Source: Chlorella sorokiniana (Eukaryota; Chlorophyta; Trebouxiophyceae; Chlorellales; Chlorellaceae). Taken from it: a stretch of 64,000 nt of DNA. The DNA is taken from positions 1,674,001 through 1,738,000 of the forward strand of contig CP084610.1 in NCBI GenBank assembly GCA_025917655.1, read 5' to 3'. The number at the start of each line of letters is the position of its first letter. Positions within the stretch are counted from its first letter, which is position 1. Below, one piece after another: positions 1 to 12,500 of the stretch. Position numbers and translations under genes: made by a program. The notes under the pieces were generated by a model. It saw nothing but the letters and a program-made list of their open reading frames with translations. It had not been told where the DNA came from and made no database searches.

Positions 1-1948
1 CTGGGGGCAGGGTGGCAGGGGGATGGTGGGATGGCGGGCCCGGGAGGAGGTGGGGGCGCTGGAGCAGGCCAGGCAGGGGCTAGGGATCCGCCAACTCTTG
101 ACGACTGGTCGGCAAGCCTGGCGTTGCGACGCGTTCTTTGTTTCTACAGATACTGTGGTGCTGCAGCATGCTGCCAGTGTATCCCATCTGCCACTCTGTT
201 TCTTCTGCCCAAGCATTCAATCCGCAGCTGCATAATTATCTGCTTCTGCGCGCTGCCGGCTCCACCCTGCCGGGGCCGGCGGCCCACCTGCAGCACCTCC
301 TCGTAGTTCCACAGCAGGCAGGCGGCGGGGGCAGGTGCGCGGGTGGAAGCACAGGTGGCAGGCCACCAGCACGCGCTCCCCCGCAGCCGCGCAGCCCTCC
401 AGCTGCCCCTGCAGCCAGGCCAGCTGCTCGGCGGAGACGCCGCCGCCAAACTTGACAAACCTGCGGCCGCAGCAGGGGAGCAGCGGCTGCCTGTCTGGCG
501 AGGTGGAGCGATGGGGGCGGCAGCCAGGGGCATCATTTTAGGCAAGCAGGTGAAGCAGCAGCAGGCAGGCTGCGCAAGCCGTCCAGGCTTGGAGGCAGGC
601 AAGAATTGTCAAGCCAGCTGCAGCCGCACCTGCGGTCAACTCCCACCAGCCCCGCTGCGCTGTTCTTCTCCTCGTTGGGGTTGCGCTCAGCCAGCAGCCG
701 CTGCGCCTGCTCATGCAGGGGGTGGCCTGCACCAGCGGAGGGGCGGCAAGGGTGGGATGCAACTGCACAGGCTGCGTCTGTGGGGCCGCCGCAATGTGGA
801 CCCGAAGCCAGCTTGACCTTCCAGCGCGGCACCTCCCAGCCAGCCTCTGCTCGCTGCTGCGCTGCTTGTGGCCGGCCAGAAGGTAGACCGCTGCGGCTGG
901 TGCACCAGCCAGAGCAGCGAGCAACACAGCGCCCAGCCCCGCATCCCGGTGCCGCGCCTCCGCTGCCTTGCCTGGCGGCCAGCCGAGGATGCTGACGTCG
1001 TATCCATCCAGCATGATGAAGCACCAGCCCGGTGCGGGGCGGTACGTGTAGTAGCTATGCGGTACCGCCGTCCCGTGCTGGTAGCTGCTGATGCCCAGGC
1101 GCTGATTGAGGTCGTGGCGGGGGTGGTTGTAGAGGCAGTGGTTCTGTGTGGGTGGGGATGGGGATGGGGATGCACTGCTGGAGGCAGCCAAACAAGGTAA
1201 CAAGCGGGGAGCATTGGCTGCCAGGATGATTGCACTGGAGTAAGACCGACCGTGGGCTGAGCCCGGCTGGCCACAAACCGATGGCGGCGTGTCCCCTTCC
1301 GCCCACAGCGCTCACCCCCAGCAGGTGCAGCGTGGGGCGCCCCAGCCGGTCAAAGTGGCCCAGCACCGCGCGCAGCGCCTTCTCCAGTGGTGCAGCTGCG
1401 TGTCGGGGCAGACGCCCAGCTGGGTGTTGTGGAAGTCGACGATGTCGCCCAGGTGGATGCAGCAGGCCACCCCGCGCCCTGCATGCCCTCCACCGCACGG
1501 TCAAGCTGCTCCAGCGCATACCTGCGGGCGACAGGCAGCATTTTACCTCATGTTTCAGGCGCCACAGGGGCACGGTCAAGGTATTTTGGGGCAGGCGCGG
1601 CTGCAGCGCGATTGCGGCGGCCGACACTGCGAGGCAGCGTGGGCTGCAGTGAGTTTGCCACACAGGGCGACGGGGCAGCCCGGCAGGCAGACCTGTAGTA
1701 GCGGGGGTTCCGTGGAAGCTGAAGCCATCCTCCTTGTCCGCGTGCTGCACGTCAGATATCAGGCCAAAACGGAAGAGCGGCTCCTGAGGTTGCTTTTGCA
1801 GCGCCGCTGCAGCAGACTCCGCCGGGCCTGCCGCCACTGTCATTGTGGACCGCCAGGATCGCCTGAACAGCGTGCTATGGCGCTTCCCGCTGGTCAATTC
1901 TTGCTTGAGTCCACGAATGGCGGTCGCCTGAGGCGCCGCAGAGTGCAT
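1..1948 (-). CDS. Mn-dependent ADP-ribose/CDP-alcohol diphosphatase, 3' part missing
   Basis: This is a calcineurin-like metallophosphoesterase that in its family hydrolyses ADP-ribose and CDP-alcohols. Exons read right to left: about 1948-1693 (with FRFGLISDVQHADKEDGFSF, the first metal-binding motif), 1520-1316 (HLGDIVDFHNTQLG, the GD motif), about 1142-890 (NHCLYN, then SYYTYRPAPGW and MLDGYDVSILGW), about 730-635 (RNPNEEKNSAAGLVG) and about 462-289 (FVKFGG, then VACHLCFHP). The final GHxH motif would lie beyond the left edge, so the gene is cut by the window. The first in-frame ATG is at 1948; a second Met about 30 codons later could also start it. Frame breaks occur in conserved parts (one at the G run 1703-1707) and look like assembly errors. 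The leader before FRFG could be a targeting peptide, but this is inference. It is divergent from the next gene. Family call is confident; exon ends are approximate. Confidence 0.85.
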
Positions 1949-2380
1949 ACAGAGACAGCCTTTACCAGCAGCACCCAGGGCTGCAAAACGACAGCAATTC
2001 AAGTAATTATACTAATAATTATCGAATGTTGTAGTGTGAAGACACCAGGCGAGTCCATCTGCCGATGGCTGTTTTGGCGCGCTCCAGCTGGCATGAGTGC
2101 CTTTGGCGAAAGCTTGCCGTTGGCATAGCGACCCTACATTCGTAAGAAATCGTTTTGTTCATCTGCAAGGGCCCAGAGACGCGTGCGGAACCTCATGGTG
2201 AACTGATCATCGGAAGCGCCAGGTCCCTGCGCCCTTAAGGCTTGCCCTAGATACCCGGTCTGTGTTGGGTACACTTTCAACAACAGCGTCAAGCCCGGGA
2301 GGCACACAATTTGTCTAGGGACGGCGCGACCTTTCCCGTGGCCTGCTTACACAACCCCCGCTTGTTGATCACGCACCTTG
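1949..2380. promoter_or_regulatory. Divergent intergenic region
   Basis: About 430 bases separate the start of the minus-strand phosphodiesterase from the proposed first exon of the plus-strand helical-repeat gene. It is richer in A and T than the flanking exons (for example around 1995-2030), as expected for a promoter region. Only very short ORFs are present and no defined motif is recognised. Confidence 0.4.
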
Positions 2381-5300
2381 ATGGTGCAGGTGAGGATTAT
2401 GACATGTCAGCGGGCTAGCTGGGTCCCACCACGCTCCCTGCCGCCGCGCTTGCCCACCCACGATCGGTTGGAGCTTGCGGCGCGGCCGCTGCCTCGCCCT
2501 GCCTTGTGGGCAGCTCCCCTGGCTGACCATGGGACTTTCTTTGGCCGCAGGGGCGTGAGGAGGGCGGCGGCTGGGGCATCGCAGCGGATGTGTTCCAGCA
2601 GCGGCACCAGGCGGGCGTGACGCACACGCAGGGCGCTTGGCAGCCGCTGCCGCGCGCCAGCCTGCAGCTCGACCCTGCCGCCGCCGCCGCCCGCCGCCCA
2701 CTGCCGCCAAGGCCCCCAGCGGGGCAGCAGTCGTCGCGCCGCAGCTGGATCCTTGGCTGCTGGGGGCGGCGGCAGCGGCGAGGTGGGCGGGTGGCCGCAG
2801 CTGGCGGCCCGCTCCACCCGCGCCCGCATGCTCTTCCAGTTCAAGCCCTACAGCCAGCAGGAGCCGCTTCAAATCAGCGAGTCGGAGGTGGCGGCGGTCG
2901 TGGAGGCGGTGTTTGGGCGCATGGGCGGCGGGCCCTCGGCCTTCCAGGTGGCTCGCGCCTCCCGCTTTCCGCTTTCCACTCGTCCCGTGCCGCCTGCGCC
3001 TCTGCCGCTCCTCTGTTGCTCTCCCTCTGCTGCCTGGCAGCAGGCCCATCCTCGCCCTCTTTCAAACCGTGCGCGCGCCTGTCCGTCCCATGCCTCCTTC
3101 CCTTACTCCCCATGTCCTCTCCCCTTGCTGCCGCAGGAAGCTGCAGACGAGCTGTGGGGCAGCCTGGCGGGCGCTCAGTTTGGGTTGGCTGGCGGCGCGG
3201 CCAGCACGGGGAGGTGGCGGCGGTGATCCTGGTGAAGCTGGTGATGGACCTGTACCTGCGGGCGGGACCCCGTACCGCCTTTCCCCTCACCCTGCTACTG
3301 CTCCAGGTGGGGGGGAGATCAGGGGCTTGGGCGGTGTGGCGGACGCCTGGTAGGCGCCGCCGGCAGCACTATGAGCGTGCGGCATCACGCTCGCCATTGG
3401 CAGGAGGGGCTGTTGCACTCGCAGCAGAGAGCGCACGCCCCCTGACTAGGCGTGGGGGGCCAGGGCCTGCCGCCCTGCCCCAGGCCACCAGGGGATCACC
3501 GCCCACCCACCCGCCGCCCCTGTGACACCAAACCCTTTTGCCTGCTTTTCAACCCCCATACACAGCATAAGCCCCCCCCTTCTAACGACCCCCCCCCCAC
3601 CACCACCACCTCTCCACCCCCGCAGCGCCCGCTGCTGGCTGGCCACGGCGGCGCCCAGGCCCGCGCCTTCGACCTGCTGCTCAACCTGTCGGTGCACGGG
3701 GAGCTGCTGTACGACGCGGCGGCGGAGGCGCTGCCGGAGGACGCCCCGCCTTTGCCGACGCGGGTGAGGCGCGAGCGTGCCTGCCCCTCTCCCTCCTGCC
3801 CCCGCGCCCCCTCCCACCCCCACCCCACCCCCACCCTTTATCTGGGGCCTTGCCCCTTGTTCATCTCAGCATGCTCGGCTGTCACTTTGCCTGCGTTATG
3901 CGTGCTGGTGCGAGGTAGCCTGCCCGGCCCAGCAGATGCCGTGGCCTCTGTCGGCGGGTAGCCTGCCACAGTAGCGGCGAACCAGCAGGAATGACGGGGC
4001 AGGAAGCGCGGCCGCGCCAGGCTCGGCTGCCGACGCTGTATGCGCCTTACACGCCGCCCTGCCCTGCCCCGCTGCTTGCCGCCGCAGTGGCGGAGCTGGG
4101 TGCCGAGGGGAGCATGTGGCGGCCGCCGCCTACTGGAAAGCGACCGTGACGAGCGCCTTCCGCGCCACCCTGGCGGCCACCCTCAAAGCGGCGCCGCCCA
4201 CCCACCGCAGCGAGCTGGATGGCCGCCCCCTCGCGGCTCCACCGACGGGCGGCAGGCACGCGGGGCAGGCGGCGGCTGCGCCGCCGCCTCCGCCGAGTGG
4301 CCGCCGCTGCCGGGGCTGCGCCGCCGCAGCGCTGCGCCGTCACCGCGCGCTTCCAGCAGTGGCTGCGCCTGCTGCTCTGCCAGCTGCTGGGCGCGCTGGC
4401 GGCTTCGGGGACCACCGCGGAGGCGCCCTGGGCCGCCGCGCTGGCCTGCCTCGTCCACCTCACCACCCACGACGGCGCCGTGGTGAGGTGCCACGCCGAG
4501 GAGGTGCCGCTGCCTGCGCTGGCGGCGCTGCTGGAGGCCTGCCGGCGGCACGCCTGGAGCGAGCAGCTGCACACCTGGCTCATCCAGCTGGCTGCCAACC
4601 TGCTGTACGTGCACGGCGACGGCGAGGAGCGCGGGGGCCACCGCTCCGTCAAGGCAGCCTCGCTGGCCGACTCCTGGCGCAGCAGCGGCAGCGGTGGGGT
4701 GCTGCCGGGAGGGGGTGCTGTGTGGCAGCTGGGTGGGAGGGTGTGTATGTGACTTGAGTCTGGGGTGGGGGTGGGGTGGGGTGGGGGTGATTGTCTGCCC
4801 CTGGGGCTTGGGGGCTTGGCCCCGCCGCCAGGCTGCGCTGCCGGGCTGCGGCTGGAGAACCCAGCAAAGCTGCGGCCTGCCCCCTGAGCCTGGGGTTGCC
4901 TGCATCTAATACCCGTGGCACTGCTGTGGGGTCCGCCCGCAGGGAGCGGCGTGGCACACCGCGGCGGCGGCGGCGGCGGCGGGCGGCAGCGGCGGCGCGG
5001 GTCCTGACCCCGCCTGGTGGGCGGGCTCCCAGCTGGACTCCGACCGCCTGGCGGCCTTTGGGGGAGTGCGGCAGGTGGGGGCCGGCGCCGTCGCAGCGGT
5101 TCCTGGTGCGGTTCGCTTTGCTGCTGGCATACAGGGGTGTTACCTGGCATCCGGCCTGCTGCGGCGCTCCTCATAGCTGGCAGGCGTGCTGCGGATCCCC
5201 TCCCTCCCCCCGCACCGCCAGTGTCGGCAAAATCCAATGACCGCACTTCAGCATGCCCCGCTTCTCTCTCTGTGAGCCTGCCTCCCACTCTGAGAGCCCC

Positions 5301-8300
5301 TCGCCCCCGAGAGCCCAGGTGCTGCGGTGCTACCGCGAGGCCCCCACCGCCGATGCGCGCCACTGCATGTTTGCCGTCCTGCTGGATCATGTGCTTGGGG
5401 GCCAGGTGCGCCGACGCTGTGCAGCCTCATCCTGCTCACTCAGACCGCCCTGTCAGCCGCTGCCGGGCCTCCTCCGCTGCTCCGACTTGATGCAACATCA
5501 GCAGATGGCGCGCAGGGCGCTGGAGGACTGCTCTCTAAGCGCTGGGCCTGCCAGCAATTTGTCGGCTCCCGCTGCTAGGTGCAGTGCTTTACGATCCCCC
5601 CCACGCCCACACCCCCCACCCACCCCCCCACACACACGCGCGCGCGCCCCCACACCCACACCCACACCCACCCCCACCCCCACCCCCACCCCCCTCCTCT
5701 CCCCACCCCCTTTCTTTGCAGCGCCCGGTGGCCCCGACGCCTGGGCGCCGGCGCTGATGCAGGCGGCACACCCCTCGGAAGCCTTGGCGCTGGGGGCGGC
5801 GCTGCTGCGCACGGGGCCGCCGAGGCGTTGCACCCGCTGCTGCTGGCGGGGATGGGGGCGGCGTGCAGCCGCTGGCGGATGCCGTCAGCACGCAGGCGAG
5901 GCGCTGCCGGCTTTGGGGGCGGCCCTTGCTCATTCTCGACCCAACCCCACCCACCCATCCCGCTTCGCTCCCCACCATTTAGCTACCCCTTGCAACTCTG
6001 TCTCCCCCCCGCCCCCCACCCCCCTTTTCGCCTTGCCATTTGAAATGCCAGTACCTGAAGCTCCGGAGATGGCTGCGCAAGCTGCCGCGCTGCGGGCCCG
6101 TCTGACGCCCACTGCTGCGCATCTCGACAGCTCGCACCCCCACCCTCCAACCCCCACACAACGCCACCCCTCACGCCCCTGTATGCCCGCGCCTGTGCAG
6201 ATGGCGGCGCTGCAGGCGGCCAACCCGGGCCGCATTGTGTCGGTGCCTGGCGGCCTGGTCAGCGAGGTGCTTGAGTGCCTCGAGGAGCTGGCGGCCAGCG
6301 ACAGCCAGGTGCGGGCTGCTGGGCCACGTCGGCAGGTGCAGGGAAGGTGCCGGCGGCTGCAGGGGCCACGGCAGGCGGCAGGGAGCCTGGGCTGCAGCAC
6401 CGGGCCGTCGCAGCAATCCGCTGGGCTGGTTGGCGGCGCCCTGGGCATGGTTGTGAGGCTTGCTGCCTGCTGCGATGGCCAGGCGTGGCACTGCGGCTGT
6501 GGCCGTGTGAACAGCTGGGCTCTCCGCTGCGCGCTGCAGGTGCCGGCGGCTCTGCACGAAGCGGTCAAGGCGACCCTGGAGGCGGTGGCGGCCCCGGAGG
6601 CGGCGGCGCCGCCGCTGGGCATGCTGCCGACGGGCGCTGCAGCCCCGGCCGCGGTGTGGAGCTGCCTGGCCGACTGCATGCGCGACGCCGGAGCTGGGCT
6701 CCCGGGCGGGCCGCGGCTGGCTGCTGCAGCTGCTGCTGGCGGCGGCGGAGCGTGAGGTGGGCCGCGGCGGCGCCACCGACAGCACGCAGCAGCAGCAGCA
6801 GCAGCAGCTGGGGGGCAAGCAGCCGCCCCGCGCTGCTTCCGGAGGTGTCCGGCCACGGCGGCTGCCAGCTGCAGCCGGGCGGCGGGGGCTGCGCGGCCAG
6901 GATCCCCTGCGGGAGCTGCTTATGCGCGCGCTGGCCACCACCCCAGACCGCACAGCAGCCGACTGCTTCATGGCCGCCGTGGCCGCCCTGCTGGCACACG
7001 TGCGCCTGCGCTGCGCCGCAGCCGCAGCCGCCGCCGAGGGCGGCGAGGAGGGCGGCGGCGGGGGCGGGACGCCCCGCCTGCAGCGGCGGCCGCCACCGCC
7101 GCCGCTGCCACCCCGGGCAGCGGCATGCGTCGCTCCGCGTCGGCGCAGCGGTCGGAGGCCATCGAGCGGGAGGGCTCGGCCTCAGCCCTGCGTGTAGAGC
7201 CGTCTGAGGAAGCCTCCAGCGGCGCACGCAGCTCGCCCTTCGAGGCCCACGGCGGCTGGCGGGTGCGTCGCTGCGCTGTGCCCCCGCGGCGGCAGCCGTG
7301 GGGGGGACGCGCCCGCCTCTGGCCTGCCCAATCTGGGTGCAGCGCTGGCGTCGCACCTGTGGACGGTTCTTGGCTGCGGGGCGTAGGCGGCCCCGGGTCG
7401 AGTTTGGAGGCTCTGTTTATTGTAGTTTGCCTCCAAGCAACTAACCCTGGCTGCCTCTCCATACCTGCAGTCGCTGGACTGCTCGGAAGCCGTGCTTTCC
7501 ACCCTCAGCCTGGCCGTGGAGTGGCTGCTGCAGGCGCCCGCGAGGCCCGGCAGCCAGCCATGCTGCGCGCCGCCCAGCTCCTGCTGGCCTTCACGCTGGC
7601 TCCGCGCGGCAGCGGCGGCGCGGAGGCAGCTGGGGCCGGCGGCGAGGAGCCCTCCACGCCAGCCGGAGCGTCGCCCGCAGGCCCCCGCCCCTCCACCCAG
7701 CACCGGCTGGCGGCGCAGACGCCGCCGCCGCTGCAGCTTCCGCCCTCGCCCGGCAGCAGCCCCGCGGCGGCGCTGTCCCCGGCGGCCCCGCGCAGCGCCC
7801 CGTGTCGCCCAACCTGGCGGCGCTGCAGGCGGCGGCCGCCGCCGCCACGCCCTCCGCCAAAGCGGGCACGCCACGCACCGGCAGCCTGGAGCGGCTGCAG
7901 GTCGCAGCGGAGGGCGGCGGCGGCAACGCCGTCACGGCTGCTGACGTGGCGGGCCTGCTGGGGCCGGGCGGCGACGCCAGCAACACGGCCACGGCTGCTG
8001 CTGCGGCTGCTGCCGCCGCTGTAACCATGGACGAAGCCGCGGCGGCAGCCGAGTCCTGCGTCACCCAGCTGTGGAGCTTCTTGAACGGGCGGGCCATGGT
8101 ACCGCAGGTGCCTCTCAGCTTCCGGGCTCCCACGGGCAGCTGCCTGCACCACTTTGAGGGCCGGGCTGCTGCCCCGCTGCCTGCCTCTGCCACAGCGCGG
8201 CTGCTGCCCCCCCCATCTCAATGCCCCCCCAACCCCTGGTGCTATCCCTTCCAAACAGGAGCTGCTGCGCCTGCTGCCCCCTGCTGCTGCGCACGCTGTT

Positions 8301-9150
8301 CGAGGACCTGCGGCCCGAGGGCGCCGCGCTTGACGTGATGGCGGCGGCGGGGGCGGGGCCAGCGCCGCCAGGCGTGCCGCCGCTGCGGACGAGGCGCTGG
8401 CAGCCAAGGCCGCGGTGCAGGTGAGAGGGGTCCGGGGTGGGCCAGTGCTGTGGATGTTTATGGCTGGGTGAGGGGGCGGCACTGTGTGTGTTGTGTGGAT
8501 GGCTGGGTAGTGGGGTTGGTGCGACAGGCCGTGCGCTGGAGCTGTGCGCATCACGTCAAGCCGACGCCTTTGGTCGGCCGCGTGTTCTGGGAGTGCGTGA
8601 AAACTAATTCCGCTTTGTGAGCCCAGCCCCACGTCCCTCTCAGGCCGTCCTGACCTGCCTGCCCCCCCGTCTGCCCGCAGGCGGAGCGCCCGCTCTGGGA
8701 CGCGCGCGCCGCCGTGCTGCTGCTGCTCATGGGGCGCTGCGGGCGGGACGCCGCCGCGCTGAGCGCGCTGGGCGGCGCCGCCTTCTTCACCGCCCTGCTG
8801 GGCGAGGCCGACGGCCGTGTGCGGCACTACGCGGCGGTGTTTGTGCTGCGCCAGCTCATGACGCGCCACCCGCTGCAGTACAGGTGAGCGTGAGGGTGTG
8901 CTCGGCCGGAGGGCGGGGTGGATGCAGCCGCGGGGCGGCCAGCTGATGGGGCACCACCCTCCTGTGCCTGCATCTCCGAGCGAGGGGCCAGCCGCTCGCC
9001 CGCCGCGCCTGGTGTGCTGCCTGCAGGCGCGCTTTGCGCGGCGTGGTGGCGCGGGCGCAGGCAGCCAACGACGAGAAGCTGCTGAGCAACCCGTACCTGC
9101 AGCTGCGGGCCATGCTGGACCAGGGCAGCGTGCAGCTGGACGCGCTGTGA
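2381..9150 (+). CDS. Plant-conserved ARM/HEAT-like protein of unknown function
   Basis: A long multi-exon gene. Ordered matches remembered from an uncharacterised land-plant family (the Arabidopsis AT3G12590 type) support the call: MLFQFKPYSQQEPL (2829-2946), VILVKLVMDLYLRAG (about 3205-3306), ARAFDLLLNLSVHGELL (3624-3761), a helical stretch with HAWSEQLHTWLIQLAANLL (to about 4690), EAPTADARHCMFAVLLDHVL (about 5318-5404), AALQAANPGRIVSVPGGLV (about 6201-6307), LWDARAAVLLLLMGRCGRD (8681-8883) and the C-terminus NEKLLSNPYLQLRAMLDQG, stop at 9148-9150. The start is weak: ATG at 2381 gives a three-codon exon with a good GTGAGG donor, but this is a guess. Frames switch by one base inside exons at about 5813, 6693, 7540 and 8270. 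No catalytic motif is seen. It is probably an alpha-solenoid scaffold; the function is unknown. Confidence 0.65.
5600..5705. repeat. CCCACA / C-rich simple repeat
   Basis: A strongly strand-biased low-complexity tract made of CCCACA and CCCCCA units with a short CG alternation (about 5635-5647). It lies in an intron of the helical-repeat gene, upstream of the exon that begins near 5723, and may serve as an extended pyrimidine-rich tract. Confidence 0.8.
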
Positions 9151-9532
9151 CCCCAGCGCACAGAGTGCTGCAGCCGCAGCGTGCACAGCGCTGCGCTGGC
9201 GCCCTGGTTGCGCAGGCAGCGGGCGCGATCTGGTTCCGCAGCGCACGTGGGGAGTCGCTGACGGCAGTTGTGCGTTGCCGCCCTCTTCGCTGGCTGTGTT
9301 CTGGATTGTGCAACAGGCATGCATTACATGTGAAGCAGTCACACGCTCAACACCAGTGGCAGCACTGCACCGCTGGTCGCGTCCCGCAGGGGACTCCAAC
9401 GCCAACAACCTGTGTTTCCTTCGAACAGGCGGGCCGCGGGTGCTAACTATTTACATGCAGCTTCCTCACAGCTGCCACACTCTCCTCTCCCGGCCCTGCT
9501 GCACTCTGTGCTCTTGGGGCTGCATGCGGGGC
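9151..9532. other. Convergent 3' flanking region
   Basis: About 380 bases lie between the stop of the plus-strand helical-repeat gene (9150) and the inferred stop of the minus-strand GIN-domain gene (9533). It should hold both 3' untranslated regions. No further gene or repeat is seen in it. Confidence 0.4.
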
Positions 9533-12500
9533 TCACGCGGTGGTGTTGAACGGCACCCGCAGGTCTCGGGGCAGTGCCGTGCAGGGCAGGGAGGTGGCGG
9601 TGGCCTGGCTGGCTCCGTTGGCCCCCACTCGGATGACGCCTGCACCAGCGGAGGGGGCAGGGGGAGTGTGCTCGTGTGAATTGAGTAGGGGCCAAGGGGA
9701 GAGGTGCGGGCGAGTGTATGGGTGTGAAGCGGCAGGGGGATTCGGCAGGCAGCTGGTTGCATCGGCAGGCCTGCCTTAGGGTCGCAGGCCTGCGGGCCTG
9801 GCTGCACGCTGCGGGTGTGACTGCAGGGCACAGCAGGCTCAGCGGGCCCTCCACATGCGGCCCTGCTTTGACCGAGACACCCAGCCCTCACCCGCAGGGA
9901 CCTGGCCGCCCTGGCTGGGGGCTGATGGCTGCGAGGACGAGGTGGCGACAGCGGTGGAGGAGGGGGAAGCTGTGGAGAAGGCGGTGCTGGAGCTGGTGGC
10001 CTGAAAGAGCCCGGAAGGGGCAGGGTGGTTGGGGGGGGGGTAGGTGGTAGCAGTTAGAGACAACTACAAACGACCAACTTTCAATCAATGCGTGCTGGCC
10101 GGAGACGAAGTTTCCAGATGGGGTGTCCCCACACGACGCTCTCCAGGACCCACCGAGGCGCTGGAGGACGCTCCGGTGCCGCCCATGGGCCCGCCGGCGG
10201 CAGGCGCGCCGCCGGCGGCGCCGGTGGTCTGCTGGCCGGTGGTCTGGAAGCCGGTGGTGGCGCCGCCCTGGGTGGTGGAGGTCTGGGCGCCGCCCGGGCC
10301 TGCCACGGAAGTGGCGCCCACCGAGCCGGTGCCTGCCACGTTGGAGGAGGCTGTGGTGCCGCCTGGAGTCACCGAGCCCGCCTGCTGCTGCATGCCGGTG
10401 CCGGGGCCCGCGGGGCTGGCACCCGCAAACTGGAAGGAGCTCGGGGTAAAGGCTGAAGGGGGTGGGGGGGGATGGAGGGTGCTGGTGTTTTGTTGTGTTG
10501 GTGGAGGGGGGTGGCGCGCGCACCGGACACCACACGGCAATTGAGCAGGGGCAGGCAGGCTGCAGCGTCAGCCTTCCAAAGCTTCCGAAGCTTCAAGTGA
10601 CTCCGGCCCCCGCCCTGCCTCCCCCTCTGCCTGCTCCTCACCCGAGACGCCGATGGGCGTGGTGGTGGTGACGGGAGTGGTGCCCTCCCCTCCAGAGGTG
10701 CCCACGAAGCCGGCGCTGCTTGTGAAGGCGGTGCCCTCTGCAGGGTGGCAAGGGGGAGGGCGCAGGCTGTGCAGTTGCGCGCAGCAGGCAACAGATGCAG
10801 TTAGGCTGCCCCAACACCATCTTCAAGGCTGATACGGCTGAGAGAACATATGATCCGCTGGAGCAGTGACAGAGCCCGCCCACCGTTGCTGCAGGTGAAG
10901 GCGCCTTGGACCGCCAGCCCGCATGTCCAGACGGGGTTGGGGGCGGGGATCGCCACGAAGGGCACACCCTGGCAGACCTGGAGGAAGATGAAGTTGGAAG
11001 CTATGGAGCAGGTACCGTCGGTGTACTGCAGCAGGGTGAGAGGGAGAGGGGCAGGGGAGAGTGAGAGGCTCGTGGTGGCCAGCGGGGCATGTCGGCGGGG
11101 TGAGCAGCAGTTGTGTGCCAGGCTGCCTGCAGGTTGCACGGGCTCCGGCGCCGCTCGGCAACCCTGCCCCCCTCCCAGGCAGGCCCCGACCTGGACGGTG
11201 TTGATGCCCTGCGCGGTGCCGGTGACGGCGGTGGTGGGGGTGGCGGGCTGCACGAATGCGTTGCTCACGCCGCGCAGGTCGAGCTGCACGGTTTCGTTAG
11301 CGCCTGCGTGAGTGTGGCTAGGGGGATGGTTGATGCAAGAACGTGGGGGCAGACGCTCGGGAAAACATGGCCAGCCCCGGAATGTCATCGCATCAGCTGC
11401 AGGGTACTGCCAACAGTTCACCATGCCGGCAGGCGCAGTGCACAGCATGGCACGACGGAACCAGGGGAGCTGGAGGTGCGCCCACCTGCGATGTACAGGC
11501 CCCGGTGCCGGTGGTGGTGGCGTTGACGGTGCCAAAGCTGCCGATCAGCACCGTGTCGCCCGTCCTGCAGGGTGTCACGCATGACAGCTGGTGAAGCGAC
11601 GGGCCAGCACCCCCACTCGTTTCCGCACTTGTTTCCAAAGGTGCAAGGATGACCCGCGCGGCAGACCAGTGCCAGGTCTCACCCCGACACCAGCAGATTC
11701 ACATCCTGCGCTGACATGCCGTCCACGTAGAGGCGGCCGGCGCCAAAGGCCGTGGTGGCCACAAAGCTGGGCAGCACAAAGCCAGGCGCCACCGAGACCT
11801 CGGCGCCTGCGGGTTGGGCGAGAAAAAAAGGGGGGCTACAGGGGCGGCTCGTTGTGTACAAGGTCGGACTGAGACCGACAGCAGGGCTGCTCAGACAGAA
11901 ACTCACGGCAGCGCTCACCGGTGCCCTGGTGGTTGATGATCTGCAGGGCGTCCTGAGGCATCGCAACTGGAGGGGGGTCCAGAAGCTGAGTAGGCACCCA
12001 GCTTCCCATCCGCTCGGCAGGGCAACTCCCCGCCAAAGACAGCACTCCAGGTGCCTCACGAGCACCACTGTTAGGCTCGAAAAGCATGCGCACGGGGCAG
12101 CTGTGCTCACTTGTGACCTTGATGGGCCGGCCCGTCGAGAAATTGGCGGCGGACTCGACAAACAGCACGTTGTCGGCGACGCGGAAGCTGAGTGCATCCA
12201 CCACAGCCTGCTCCGCTTCCACAATGGCGTTAAACGCATCGGCGGTGGCGTTTGGCTGGATCAGCACGTTGACGGGCAAGCAAATGTCGATCTCTGCAAA
12301 CTGCTCCAAGGGGACCTGCAGGTGTGGCAGCGGAGCAGCTGCCAAGGTTGCCGCGGCGCAGGGGGTCTCGCTGCGCGGCGGCCCAGCTGGCGGGCGGCGC
12401 GGCGGCAGTTTGAGCAGTTTCAGAGGCTGCAAGAAACGGGCGTGGCTGGCGCTCAACCTGCTGCACCACGAGGGGCGCTATCTGCTGAGCCGAGGCAGTT

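Noticed and set aside
4047-5390. Long minus-strand ORF of about 450 codons
   Set aside because: Antisense to conserved plus-strand exons; low-complexity Arg/Pro/Ser composition with no domain.
5253-6755. 500-codon plus-strand ORF as one continuous exon
   Set aside because: It crosses clear introns (including the CCCACA tract) and leaves the conserved frame at about 5813; only some segments are coding.
7505-9313. Long minus-strand ORF of about 600 codons
   Set aside because: It runs antisense across several conserved exons of the plus-strand helical-repeat gene and its composition (Arg/Ala/Gly/Ser) is that of a shadow frame in GC-rich DNA.
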